Of a stretch of 64,000 bases of DNA, positions 18,593 to 27,361 are shown one piece after another (the stretch's first letter is position 1; each line of letters starts with the position of its first letter). The position numbers and the translations under genes were made by a program. The DNA is taken from positions 404,162-468,161 of the forward strand of contig NZ_JAUMKB010000002.1 of the NCBI RefSeq assembly GCF_030519375.1, in the 5' to 3' direction. The DNA is from Mucilaginibacter tolerans (GTDB lineage Bacteria; Bacteroidota; Bacteroidia; Sphingobacteriales; Sphingobacteriaceae). The notes beneath the pieces were generated by a model that ran no database searches, was not told where the DNA came from, and saw nothing but the letters and a program-made list of their open reading frames with translations.

Positions 18593-19696
18593 TCACACAT
18601 TCTCCAAAACCTTATTATAGAAGTCGACATAATTGTTTGCAGTTGTGGAAATAGTATACGTTCTCAAAAATGATTGCCGAGCTTGTAGTATCTGTTGCTT
18701 ATTTTCTGTATGATCAAGGGCTTTTTCTATATTACTTATAAAGGACTCCTTAGATTCAAGGCTTGAAATATAGCAATTCGGCATATTGGTACCGATCTCA
18801 ATATGCGGAGGTATATCCGAAAGAACACATGGAATACCAGCGAAAAATGCTTCCAATACTGTTATCGGCAATCCTTCCCACAATGAGGCATTAAAAAAAC
18901 AATCGCAATTGCTCATTAAAGAATAAACTTCCTCCTGTGTTTTGGTACCGATAAAATGGATATTAGATATCTTGCTAAAATTCTCAAGATCCTGCTCTGC
19001 GGTTTCCTGCTTTATTCCGCACACTAAAAAATGCACATTTTTGCCCTCAAAATGCTGCGCCACTTCGCACACCATATCATAATTCTTCTGTTTTGACAAT
19101 CTCCCAACACACAATACGAACCTATGTGCAACGCCATTGTTATTAAATTGCCTTAATATTGGAAGTGCACGATCATCAATTTTCAACTTGGGTATCCCGT
19201 TTTGGATAGCTACGCTCAGGCAGTCTCTTTTGGGATTTAAATCCAACGCAGAGTACGAACAATATATACTAGGTGTATGTTCGTTAAATCTATGGGTCAT
19301 CCGGCTCCATTCTTCAGGAGCATTGTGTACGGTAATAACATGTCTGTTTTTCAACCTCTTTAAAGCAAATCTTAAACAAATACTTACAATTAAATGTGAG
19401 GTAGAAATATGCGTATTAATAATATCCGGGTTAACTGCTGAAAGTGTTTTTATAATACCCTTGATAGTATTAACTATAGTAATATTTCTCCCCGGTCTTC
19501 TATTGAGAAAATAAAGATCAACAGATTTTTCCCGTAAGCCTTGTACCAAAAGCTTCTGGAAATCTGAATTTATAAGCTCGTCAATTATAATTATCGAAAC
19601 ATCATGCCCAAGCTCTTTCTGTTCCATCGCCAATGACGCTACAAAAGTCTGTGCACCACCAGCATCCAAATTCATTATTATGTGATTTATTTTCAT
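18593..19696 (-). CDS. Glycosyltransferase family 4, partner of the NRPS
   Basis: A 367-residue GT-B glycosyltransferase. The acceptor domain begins INHIIMNLDAGGAQTFVASL (glycine loop at 11-15). The donor domain has LCVGRLSKQKNYD and the EX7E motif EGLPITVLE (E274, E282). It lies 99 bases downstream of the NRPS on the same strand and ends before a strong hairpin, so the two probably form one transcript. It is separated from the EPS operon by the beta-helix genes. It might glycosylate the NRPS product or belong to the EPS pathway. Confidence 0.88.
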   Translation of the reverse strand: MKINHIIMNLDAGGAQTFVASLAMEQKELGHDVSIIIIDELINSDFQKLLVQGLREKSVDLYFLNRRPGRNITIVNTIKGIIKTLSAVNPDIINTHISTSHLIVSICLRFALKRLKNRHVITVHNAPEEWSRMTHRFNEHTPSIYCSYSALDLNPKRDCLSVAIQNGIPKLKIDDRALPILRQFNNNGVAHRFVLCVGRLSKQKNYDMVCEVAQHFEGKNVHFLVCGIKQETAEQDLENFSKISNIHFIGTKTQEEVYSLMSNCDCFFNASLWEGLPITVLEAFFAGIPCVLSDIPPHIEIGTNMPNCYISSLESKESFISNIEKALDHTENKQQILQARQSFLRTYTISTTANNYVDFYNKVLENV

Positions 19697-19795
19697 TTAA
19701 GTAGTTATACGCTACACTTAGGGCATTTTTATTGACCTAATCTTTACTATAGTTTTGTTTGTGTTTAAATTAATATTAACCGATAAACATTCAAT

Positions 19796-22700
19796 TTATG
19801 TGTTCTTATTTGCTTCAGCGCTGGCGTTGTCGAGTACTTCTTGTAAAGCTCTGGCAAATGCCTCTACATTTGGCTTTAATAACATAGTCCTGTGGTCTCC
19901 TGGAATTAAAAACTCCTTCATCCCTTTTAACGCATATTTTTTCCATCCCAAATATACTTTGTCATCAGTATAGTGCAAACAATGTGTGGCTCTGAATAAG
20001 TATACAAACCCGTCAAATGGCTCCATTTTTGATTTTCTGTAGGAATCGTAATAAGTGGATCTGATGTGTTTCATTAACTTATAAAATTCCTGATCGCCAC
20101 TTTCTTTGGCCAGTTTTATCGCATCATAACGATATTGCTTATCCTCCAGATATATACTCCTTTGCTTCTGAATTGTTTTATTAGGGCTACTGATAAATGA
20201 AATACCCAAATTTATCCACTTTCGGATATGCCTGTTGAGCTTTTTGGGCAGCATGGTAAAAAAGTCGTCGGTGTAATCAGCATAAGTATCAATTATGGCC
20301 AGCACCACAACCTGTTTATTTAATGCCTCAAACTGTTTCCTCATTTCAGTAGCTATAAAACCACCCAATGAATACCCGGCAAGAGCATAAGGGCCGTTTG
20401 GATCATGCTCAATTATCTCCGAAACATATATTTTGGCTATCTCACTTATTGTAGTAACAGGAGGAAATTTTCCGCCAAGTCCAAGCGCTTGAATGCCAAA
20501 AACAGGTTGATCCTTATCGAGGTACATAGCAAGGTCGGCGAAATTCATAACATTCAAGCCAACGCCATGTATAAAATACACCGGCATTTTACTACCGGAT
20601 GGCTTTATGGGAACCAGCGATTTAGAAATCTTTTCAGTATCATTCTCGTTCAGGAACGCATTTAACGACTCAATATTACTATATTTAAATAAAACAGAGA
20701 TCGGCAATATTTTACCTGTGTGTTTTTTTATTTGATTTACGATTTGGACAGCCAATAGCGAGTGGCCTCCTAAGTCGAAAAAGTCGTGTGTCACGCCAAT
20801 ATTGCCAACTTTTAATACGTCTTCCCAAATCTTAACCAATAGGTTTTCTGATTCAGTACGTGGAGCCACATATTGATCTTTAATCTGTTCTTCGGCATTA
20901 AATTCAGGCAATGATTTTTTGTCAATTTTTCCATTGGCTGTAAGTGGTATATTATCTACTTCCATCCATAATGTCGGAACCATATAATCCGGCAATTTAC
21001 TTTTAAGGAAAGCTATAACAGACGCCCGGTCATAATTCTCTTTACCAACCAAGTAACCAACCAGACGTTTTTTCTTATCCTTATCAGCTTTAGCTAGTAC
21101 AACAGCCTGGCTTACCTGTTCGCATTGGCGAAGAACGCTTTCTATCTCACCCAGTTCAATGCGGTACCCTCTGATCTTAACCTGGTCATCCTTGCGGCCA
21201 ATAAATTCCATATTCAGGTCTGGAAGCATTCGTCCAAGGTCGCCTGTCCGATACATCCGGCCACCAGCTTTATCACTGAAAGGATCTTTTACAAAGGCGT
21301 AGTCAGTTTTTTCTTTATCGTTTGCATATCCACGGGCCACACCTACCCCACCAATGTATAATTCTCCGACAACTCCGATAGGTGCAGGCTGTAGCTTTTC
21401 ATTTAAGATATAAAAGAAGTTATTATTCATTGGCCGGCCATAAGGTATACTCCCCCAGTTGCTTTCGACCCTTTCTACAGGGTAAAAGTTAGACCACACT
21501 GTGCCTTCTGTGGCACCACCAAGACTAATAACTCGGGTATTCGGAAAATAAACCTTTATACGGTCAGGAAGATTAACAGGTATCCAGTCCCCGCTCATAA
21601 ACACTACACGAAGAGTTTCTTGCAAATATGATCTGTCATGGGCTTCGAGTTCCCGTACCAGATAATCCATCGTAGTTGGCACAGTATCCCAGAATGTTAT
21701 CTTATAGGTTAACATCATATCCTTCAACCTGGGTACATCCAACAATTCGTTCTGTTGAACGATAACCAATGATCCGCCAGCAGATAGCATACCGAAAACA
21801 TCGTAAACCGAAAGGTCGAAACACATTGATGTAATGAAGAGTAAACGATCATCAGGACCAACGTTAAACTCGGTATTTACCCATAATACCAGGTTGACAG
21901 CCATATGATGCTCAATCATTACGCCCTTTGGCCGCCCCGTAGAGCCGGATGTATAAATTGTATAGGCCAGTTGGGTACTATCAATCTTTAGCCCAGGATT
22001 GTCTTTACTGCACTCTCTCAGATCGATTTCTTTAAGTCTGACGAATAACTCCGGTGAAACAAGTGATGCAAGCGGGTATTCTCCATCGGTAACTACTTTT
22101 TTGACCGATGAATTTTGAAGAATATACTCTTGCCTGTCAATCGGATATTCAGGGTCAATAGGAACATATGCCCCTCCTGCTTTAAGGATACCAAACATGC
22201 CCACGATCATGTGAAAGTTCCGTGTAACTAATAAAGCAATATTATCACCCTTGTTTACTCCACTTTGGATCAGGTAATGGGCCAGCTGATTTGCCCGTTC
22301 GTTTAATTCCCGGTACGTCATGCTTTCGTCGTGCTGGCGTAAGGCAATAGCATCCGGGGTTCTTAATACCTGTTCCTCAAAAATATCAGCAAGTGTCTTT
22401 TCCTTCGGATAATCAACCAGTGTATCATTAAATACGTCGAAGAGCTGGTGTTTGTCTTCTTTGGTAAGAATATCAATGGCAGCTATACTTTGTTTGGGGT
22501 CCTGAGCTATAGCTGCTAGCAGATTCTCGAAATGACTTAGCATCCGATGCATCTGTGTATCACTGTAGATATCAGTATTATATTCTAAAATCAGTTCCAA
22601 TCCATTTTTTGATTCGGAAAATATAAAGTTGACATCATATTTGGTTACTCTGTGTTCCCCTGTTTTATACCGACTGGTATGTAATCCGTTCAATGTAAAT

Positions 22701-25700
22701 TCAGCGTCCTGATCCATCGAGTTTTGCAACACCACCATTACATCAAATAATGGATTACGGTTGACGTTTCTGGGTAATTTCAGTGAATCAACCAGTTCAT
22801 CATATGGATACAACTGATGCTCGTAGGCGCTTAAAGTCACTTCCCTGACATGTTTATATAAGGCTTCAAAGCTACCCAAACCATCAAAACGCGTACGGAT
22901 AGCCAATGTATTGACGTAGAATCCTATCTGGTTCCCCAGATCGGGATGTTCACGGCCCGCTATTTCGCTACCAATTACGATATCTTCCTGGCTGGTGTAC
23001 CTGTACATCAGGGCATTTACGCATGCCAGTAAACTCATAAACAAACTTCCGCCTAATGCTTTTCCGATCCTGTTTAATTTATCAAATACATTATTGTCAA
23101 TAGTTGTGGTAACGCATGAACCATTAAACGTTTTAATAGCCGGACGCTCTTTTTCTGCAGGCAGTTCCAGGATAGGCAGTTCTCCTTCGAACTGCTTCAG
23201 CCAATATTCTTTATGAGGTATAAGATTATCAGAATGCAGGTATTTATTATGCCAGGCCGCATAATCTTTATATTGTATGCTTAACGGTGCCAGTTGAGGA
23301 GCAGCCCCTGTTGAATAAGCGTTGTATAATACACCCCATTCTTTGCGGAAAATATCCATTGACCAGCCATCACTTATAATGTGATGATGCACCATAATCA
23401 GAACATGCTTATCATCTTCTAATTGAACAAGGTGACATCTCCACAGGGGACCTTCTATAAAATCAAAACCTCCGAAGCTTTCAAGCTCTATTATTTGATT
23501 TAATACTGCATATTTATCTGCATTTTTTGTTAAATCAGTTTCTTTGAGTTCAAAAACATACTTATCAGGGCTTATAACTTCCTGGAAGACAGCACCGGAT
23601 TCATTCTCTTTAAAGTTCGTTCTTAAAATTTCATGGCGTAATGCCATTGCTCTAAATGCATCCGTTAAAGCAATTTTATTTAAATGACCTTCCAGTGAAA
23701 TGACATACGGAATATTGTATGCACTCTGAGCACCCTCAAAATGATTTAGTATCCATAAACGTTTCTGTGCCGAAGATAACCTGTATTCGTCAGCTTCAGG
23801 GATAGTTTCTATGGCCTCATATGTATTCAATTCTCTATTAGTTATCATTGAGGCCTGGTGTTCAATAGTACCTTTAGAAAAAAGTTCGTTCAATGGTAAT
23901 TTTACTCCCAATTCTTTATGTATTAATGCAAGTAGACGTATAGCTTTTATACTATGTCCACCCAGATCAAAAAAATCATTTTTTAACCCGATGGTTTTTT
24001 CGGGTATATTTAATACTTTGGCCCATAGCTTCACCAGAGATTTTTCAATTTCTGTTGAAGGTGCTATGTGAGGAGGCTTAAATATAACACTACTTTCCGG
24101 AATTGGCAACGCCTTCCTGTCTACTTTGCCCGTAATTGTAATGGGTATTGAATCCAAATGCACATAATACCCCGGCACCATATACAACGGAAGCTGTTCC
24201 TTCAAATAGTCCTTTAATTCGTTAGCCGTTGCATCACCGGCCGTATACGCGATTAGTTCATTATCAGTTTCGTTTATGGATGCAGCAATAATAATCGCTT
24301 CCCTTACTTTATGATGTTTCCGGAGCACAGAAGCTATCTCCTGTAATTCAATTCTGAAACCACGTATATTCACCTGATCATCTGCCCGTCCCACGTATTC
24401 CAGGTTACCGTCAGGCAACCATCTTCCTAAATCCCCAGTGCGGTATATTCGTTTTTCATTTTTGAACGGATCAGCTATGAACTTTTCTTTGGTTAACTCC
24501 GGCCTGTTCAAATATCCTCGACTGACGCCATCGCCACCAATATAGATTTCACCCAATGCGCCAAAAGGCAACAGACGCTGATGATCATCCAATATGTATA
24601 TATCGGTATTAGCTACCGGACGACCGATAGGTACGAAGACATGGTACTTATCAGACTGTTCCGCTTTATATTCAACCGAGGTAATTGTCGTTTCTGTAGG
24701 GCCATATTCGTTAATGAACATAAAACTACCCTTCCACTTTTGAGCAAGTGATGGAGAACAGGTTTCGCCTGCTGTTATCACCCGCTTTACATTACTCATA
24801 TCGTCTATAGATAATTCGACTAAGACCGCCGGCACGGTATGAATATGGCTTACCTTCTTAACTATAATATAGTTTTCCAGCGCCTTAAGATCAGATACGG
24901 TAGATTTATCAGGAACAACTAATGCAGCGCCGGTCAAAAGCGCTATCCAGAACTGTTCGGTAGAATGATCAAAAATGATGGTAGTAAATTGCAGCACTCT
25001 TTCATCAGAAGTGATTTTATATACTTCGCGTTGTGACCATATCAGATTTACTACATTTCTGTGCTCAACTAATACCCCTTTCGGATTACCAGTTGAATCG
25101 GGAGTATAAATACAATATACGAGGTTATTACCTTTAGCCCCATTTTTAAGATTATCTTTATTATAGCTGTTTTTTACTTTTTTAAATCGCTCGATCTCCT
25201 CTCCGTCTATTAATATACCGCAGGCGCTATCATTTATCATGTAGTTAATGCGCTCACCCGGATAGTCCGGATCGATTGGAACATATGCACCACCCGCTTT
25301 TAGTATACCAATTATTGCAATAATCAGCCATTCCCCTCTCTCCAGTTTAAGACCAATAAGGTCATCAGGCTTTACATCGTATGTATTTCTCAAATAATCG
25401 CCGAACTGATTACCAAGGATATTTAATTCCTTATAGCTAATTTCAAAGTCATTAAAAATTACTGCTATGTTATCCGGAGTCTTATTTACCTGTTCTTCAA
25501 ATAAATCAATAAGAGATTTATCTTTTGGATATTCAATCGCAGTATTATTAAGTTCATGTAAAAGCTTATGCTCCTCTGCTTCTGTTAAAATAGGTAGCAG
25601 CCCGATGTTCTTTTTGGGATTGGCAATTATTGAACTAAGCAATATTTTGAAGTGGTCTATGATACGGCTGATTATGTCCTCTTTATAAAGATCCGAGTTG

Positions 25701-26317
25701 TATTCAATTCTGCTTTTTAGTACAGAACCTTCTTCTTTAACAAAAAGTGTAACATCTGATTCAAGGGTATATTCCGATGGGATTGCAACACCATTCTGTA
25801 ATATGAACATCACCTGGTACAAAGGGTTAGAGCGTAAGTCTGCATCTTCAGATATTAAGGCCGTTAATTTGTCAAATGGAACATTTTGATGCTGATATGC
25901 ATCATTTACAGTCGCATTTACGCTTTGGAGTAATTCTTCGAAAGTATTGCTATTGTTAATTTCTGTCCGTAAAGGAAGTATACTTAGATAGTTGTGACGA
26001 CTGCTATTTACACCAGCATTGCAAATAACATTTCCTACACATATATCATCCTGTGAGCTATACCTGTATAACAAAACCTTATAAGCAGATAACAGGGTGA
26101 CAAAAAGCGTTACTTTTTGTTCATCGCTAAATTTCGTTAATTGTTCCCTTAATTTTTCGTCGACAATGAACTCGGAGCTACGTTTATTATTACTTTTTTT
26201 ATTAGATCTGGCTGAATCTGTGAATAAGTTTAATGGCTTTACCCGCTTCAGCTTATGTGTCCAATAATTTAGTTCCGGTTCAAAAGGCATGTTTTCAGAT
26301 AAAGTAAGGTTTGACAT
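19796..26317 (-). CDS. Nonribosomal peptide synthetase, half C-A-T-C-A-T-TE
   Basis: A 2173-residue two-module NRPS. Order: C-terminal half of a condensation domain (1-250, no HHxxxDG); A1 (270-735) with A5 NEYGPTE and catalytic K731; T1 (DLGGHS, S789); full condensation domain (845-1290) with HHIISDG at 978-984; A2 (1300-1805) with the normal YTSGSTGRPKG at 1455-1465 and K1797; T2 (S1853); thioesterase (1905-2165) with GYSLGG (S1983), likely D2010 and H2142. A1 has T-P-D-S-T-G at 405-410 where T-S-G-S-T-G is usual. Pocket residues read by eye: A1 DHEHIAEITK, no match known to me; A2 DLYDFSLVWK, seven of ten shared with the cysteine code DLYNLSLIWK. T domains need a phosphopantetheinyl transferase, not present here. 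Product: probably a released dipeptide or its oligomer. Confidence 0.96.
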   Translation of the reverse strand: MSNLTLSENMPFEPELNYWTHKLKRVKPLNLFTDSARSNKKSNNKRSSEFIVDEKLREQLTKFSDEQKVTLFVTLLSAYKVLLYRYSSQDDICVGNVICNAGVNSSRHNYLSILPLRTEINNSNTFEELLQSVNATVNDAYQHQNVPFDKLTALISEDADLRSNPLYQVMFILQNGVAIPSEYTLESDVTLFVKEEGSVLKSRIEYNSDLYKEDIISRIIDHFKILLSSIIANPKKNIGLLPILTEAEEHKLLHELNNTAIEYPKDKSLIDLFEEQVNKTPDNIAVIFNDFEISYKELNILGNQFGDYLRNTYDVKPDDLIGLKLERGEWLIIAIIGILKAGGAYVPIDPDYPGERINYMINDSACGILIDGEEIERFKKVKNSYNKDNLKNGAKGNNLVYCIYTPDSTGNPKGVLVEHRNVVNLIWSQREVYKITSDERVLQFTTIIFDHSTEQFWIALLTGAALVVPDKSTVSDLKALENYIIVKKVSHIHTVPAVLVELSIDDMSNVKRVITAGETCSPSLAQKWKGSFMFINEYGPTETTITSVEYKAEQSDKYHVFVPIGRPVANTDIYILDDHQRLLPFGALGEIYIGGDGVSRGYLNRPELTKEKFIADPFKNEKRIYRTGDLGRWLPDGNLEYVGRADDQVNIRGFRIELQEIASVLRKHHKVREAIIIAASINETDNELIAYTAGDATANELKDYLKEQLPLYMVPGYYVHLDSIPITITGKVDRKALPIPESSVIFKPPHIAPSTEIEKSLVKLWAKVLNIPEKTIGLKNDFFDLGGHSIKAIRLLALIHKELGVKLPLNELFSKGTIEHQASMITNRELNTYEAIETIPEADEYRLSSAQKRLWILNHFEGAQSAYNIPYVISLEGHLNKIALTDAFRAMALRHEILRTNFKENESGAVFQEVISPDKYVFELKETDLTKNADKYAVLNQIIELESFGGFDFIEGPLWRCHLVQLEDDKHVLIMVHHHIISDGWSMDIFRKEWGVLYNAYSTGAAPQLAPLSIQYKDYAAWHNKYLHSDNLIPHKEYWLKQFEGELPILELPAEKERPAIKTFNGSCVTTTIDNNVFDKLNRIGKALGGSLFMSLLACVNALMYRYTSQEDIVIGSEIAGREHPDLGNQIGFYVNTLAIRTRFDGLGSFEALYKHVREVTLSAYEHQLYPYDELVDSLKLPRNVNRNPLFDVMVVLQNSMDQDAEFTLNGLHTSRYKTGEHRVTKYDVNFIFSESKNGLELILEYNTDIYSDTQMHRMLSHFENLLAAIAQDPKQSIAAIDILTKEDKHQLFDVFNDTLVDYPKEKTLADIFEEQVLRTPDAIALRQHDESMTYRELNERANQLAHYLIQSGVNKGDNIALLVTRNFHMIVGMFGILKAGGAYVPIDPEYPIDRQEYILQNSSVKKVVTDGEYPLASLVSPELFVRLKEIDLRECSKDNPGLKIDSTQLAYTIYTSGSTGRPKGVMIEHHMAVNLVLWVNTEFNVGPDDRLLFITSMCFDLSVYDVFGMLSAGGSLVIVQQNELLDVPRLKDMMLTYKITFWDTVPTTMDYLVRELEAHDRSYLQETLRVVFMSGDWIPVNLPDRIKVYFPNTRVISLGGATEGTVWSNFYPVERVESNWGSIPYGRPMNNNFFYILNEKLQPAPIGVVGELYIGGVGVARGYANDKEKTDYAFVKDPFSDKAGGRMYRTGDLGRMLPDLNMEFIGRKDDQVKIRGYRIELGEIESVLRQCEQVSQAVVLAKADKDKKKRLVGYLVGKENYDRASVIAFLKSKLPDYMVPTLWMEVDNIPLTANGKIDKKSLPEFNAEEQIKDQYVAPRTESENLLVKIWEDVLKVGNIGVTHDFFDLGGHSLLAVQIVNQIKKHTGKILPISVLFKYSNIESLNAFLNENDTEKISKSLVPIKPSGSKMPVYFIHGVGLNVMNFADLAMYLDKDQPVFGIQALGLGGKFPPVTTISEIAKIYVSEIIEHDPNGPYALAGYSLGGFIATEMRKQFEALNKQVVVLAIIDTYADYTDDFFTMLPKKLNRHIRKWINLGISFISSPNKTIQKQRSIYLEDKQYRYDAIKLAKESGDQEFYKLMKHIRSTYYDSYRKSKMEPFDGFVYLFRATHCLHYTDDKVYLGWKKYALKGMKEFLIPGDHRTMLLKPNVEAFARALQEVLDNASAEANKNT

Positions 26318-26625
26318 ATTGATAGTATCTACTCAAATAATCCCTCGTTAACTAGTAACTAAAATAACTAATTAATAAAACATTCAAGTTAGACGAGTCG
26401 GCTTTGTACGTGTATTTTTCAAATCTTAGTTCTTAACTTACAATTATTATACCACACGAATAATCATTTTTATAGCAGGCCGTAAAAATTGAAACGCAAA
26501 GAAAATTTGTATTAAACAAAAACAAGAAACGCCTTAAGTTCAACACTTAAGACGTTTTATATAAAGTAGCAGGCATTATCATGTTTGCCCGGGAACCTAT
26601 TTTACAGATCAATTAGAACGATAGA
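26318..26625. other. Gap between the NRPS and the pentose-phosphate operon
   Basis: About 310 AT-rich bases. The NRPS promoter should lie in the left part, but no sequence meets the TTG-N19-TAnnTTTG pattern exactly (TAAGATTTG at about 26428-26420 is one base too long). The pgl terminator is at 26527-26558. Confidence 0.5.
26527..26558 (-). terminator. Terminator of the pentose-phosphate operon
   Basis: Arms AACGCCTTAAGT and ACTTAAGACGTT pair with one wobble around a 4-6 base loop, and are followed on the minus strand by TTCTTGTTTTTG. It lies about 70 bases past the pgl stop. Confidence 0.75.
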
Positions 26626-27354
26626 CTATTTTCGTTTTAATTGAGCAACCGCACCCGTATCCAAAAACCATTGCAAATCACCACTTTGAGGTTTTATCAA
26701 CTGAGCAGGATACTCTTCAATATCTGTTTTATCTTCAATGATATGATGCACGGCGACGGCTTTACCCTCGCCATATACAAGGAAAGCCACATGGTGTGCC
26801 AGATTGATCAGAGGTGCTGTCATTGTGATTCGAAACACCTTCTGATCTTCAAGAAAAACAGCTTTTACCGAGGCTGTTTTATCATGAAGAACAGGTGTGT
26901 GCGGAAACAGCGATGCAGTATGAGAATTGTCACCCAATCCTAATAGCACTAAATCAAAACGAGGCTCAGTCCCGGCAAAATACAAATTGATGTCATTTGT
27001 ATATGCTTTAGCAGCCTCATCCGGGCTTAATGAAGTATCAATCGGAAATATCTGCTTGTAACTCAACTCCAAAGGTTCAAGAATAGCCTTTTTGGCCATC
27101 AGATAATTACTTTGCGAATCGGTGTGCGGAACGTAGCGCTCGTCACCAAAAAAGAAATGGACTTTATTCCACTCAATTTTATTTTTATATGACGGGGACG
27201 CTAATAATTCATAGAGTTTTTTAGGGGAATTTCCTCCCGACAGTGCTATAGAAAATTGCCCATTTGTGGAAATTGATTCCGATGCAATTTCCACAATAAA
27301 GTTGGCCAATCCCCTAAGAACTTCGTCCTCATTTTTAAAAACATTTATTTTCAT
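26626..27354 (-). CDS. pgl: 6-phosphogluconolactonase (DevB/SOL type)
   Basis: A 242-residue enzyme hydrolysing 6-phosphogluconolactone, step two of the oxidative pentose-phosphate pathway. Family motifs: IALSGGNSPKKLYELL, WNKVHFFFGDERYVP (substrate loop), FDLVLLGLGDNSHTASLFP. I chose the ATG at 27354 (MKINVFKNEDE). An in-frame start at 27414 would overlap the end of zwf by about 50 bases and add a non-homologous leader. Last gene of the operon, following zwf by 7 bases. Confidence 0.95.
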   Translation of the reverse strand: MKINVFKNEDEVLRGLANFIVEIASESISTNGQFSIALSGGNSPKKLYELLASPSYKNKIEWNKVHFFFGDERYVPHTDSQSNYLMAKKAILEPLELSYKQIFPIDTSLSPDEAAKAYTNDINLYFAGTEPRFDLVLLGLGDNSHTASLFPHTPVLHDKTASVKAVFLEDQKVFRITMTAPLINLAHHVAFLVYGEGKAVAVHHIIEDKTDIEEYPAQLIKPQSGDLQWFLDTGAVAQLKRK

Positions 27355-27361
27355 CAAATAA

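Noticed and set aside
19796..26317. Siderophore synthetase
   Set aside because: No uptake receptor, exporter or Fur-like site nearby, and no cyclisation domain, so the idea has no support.
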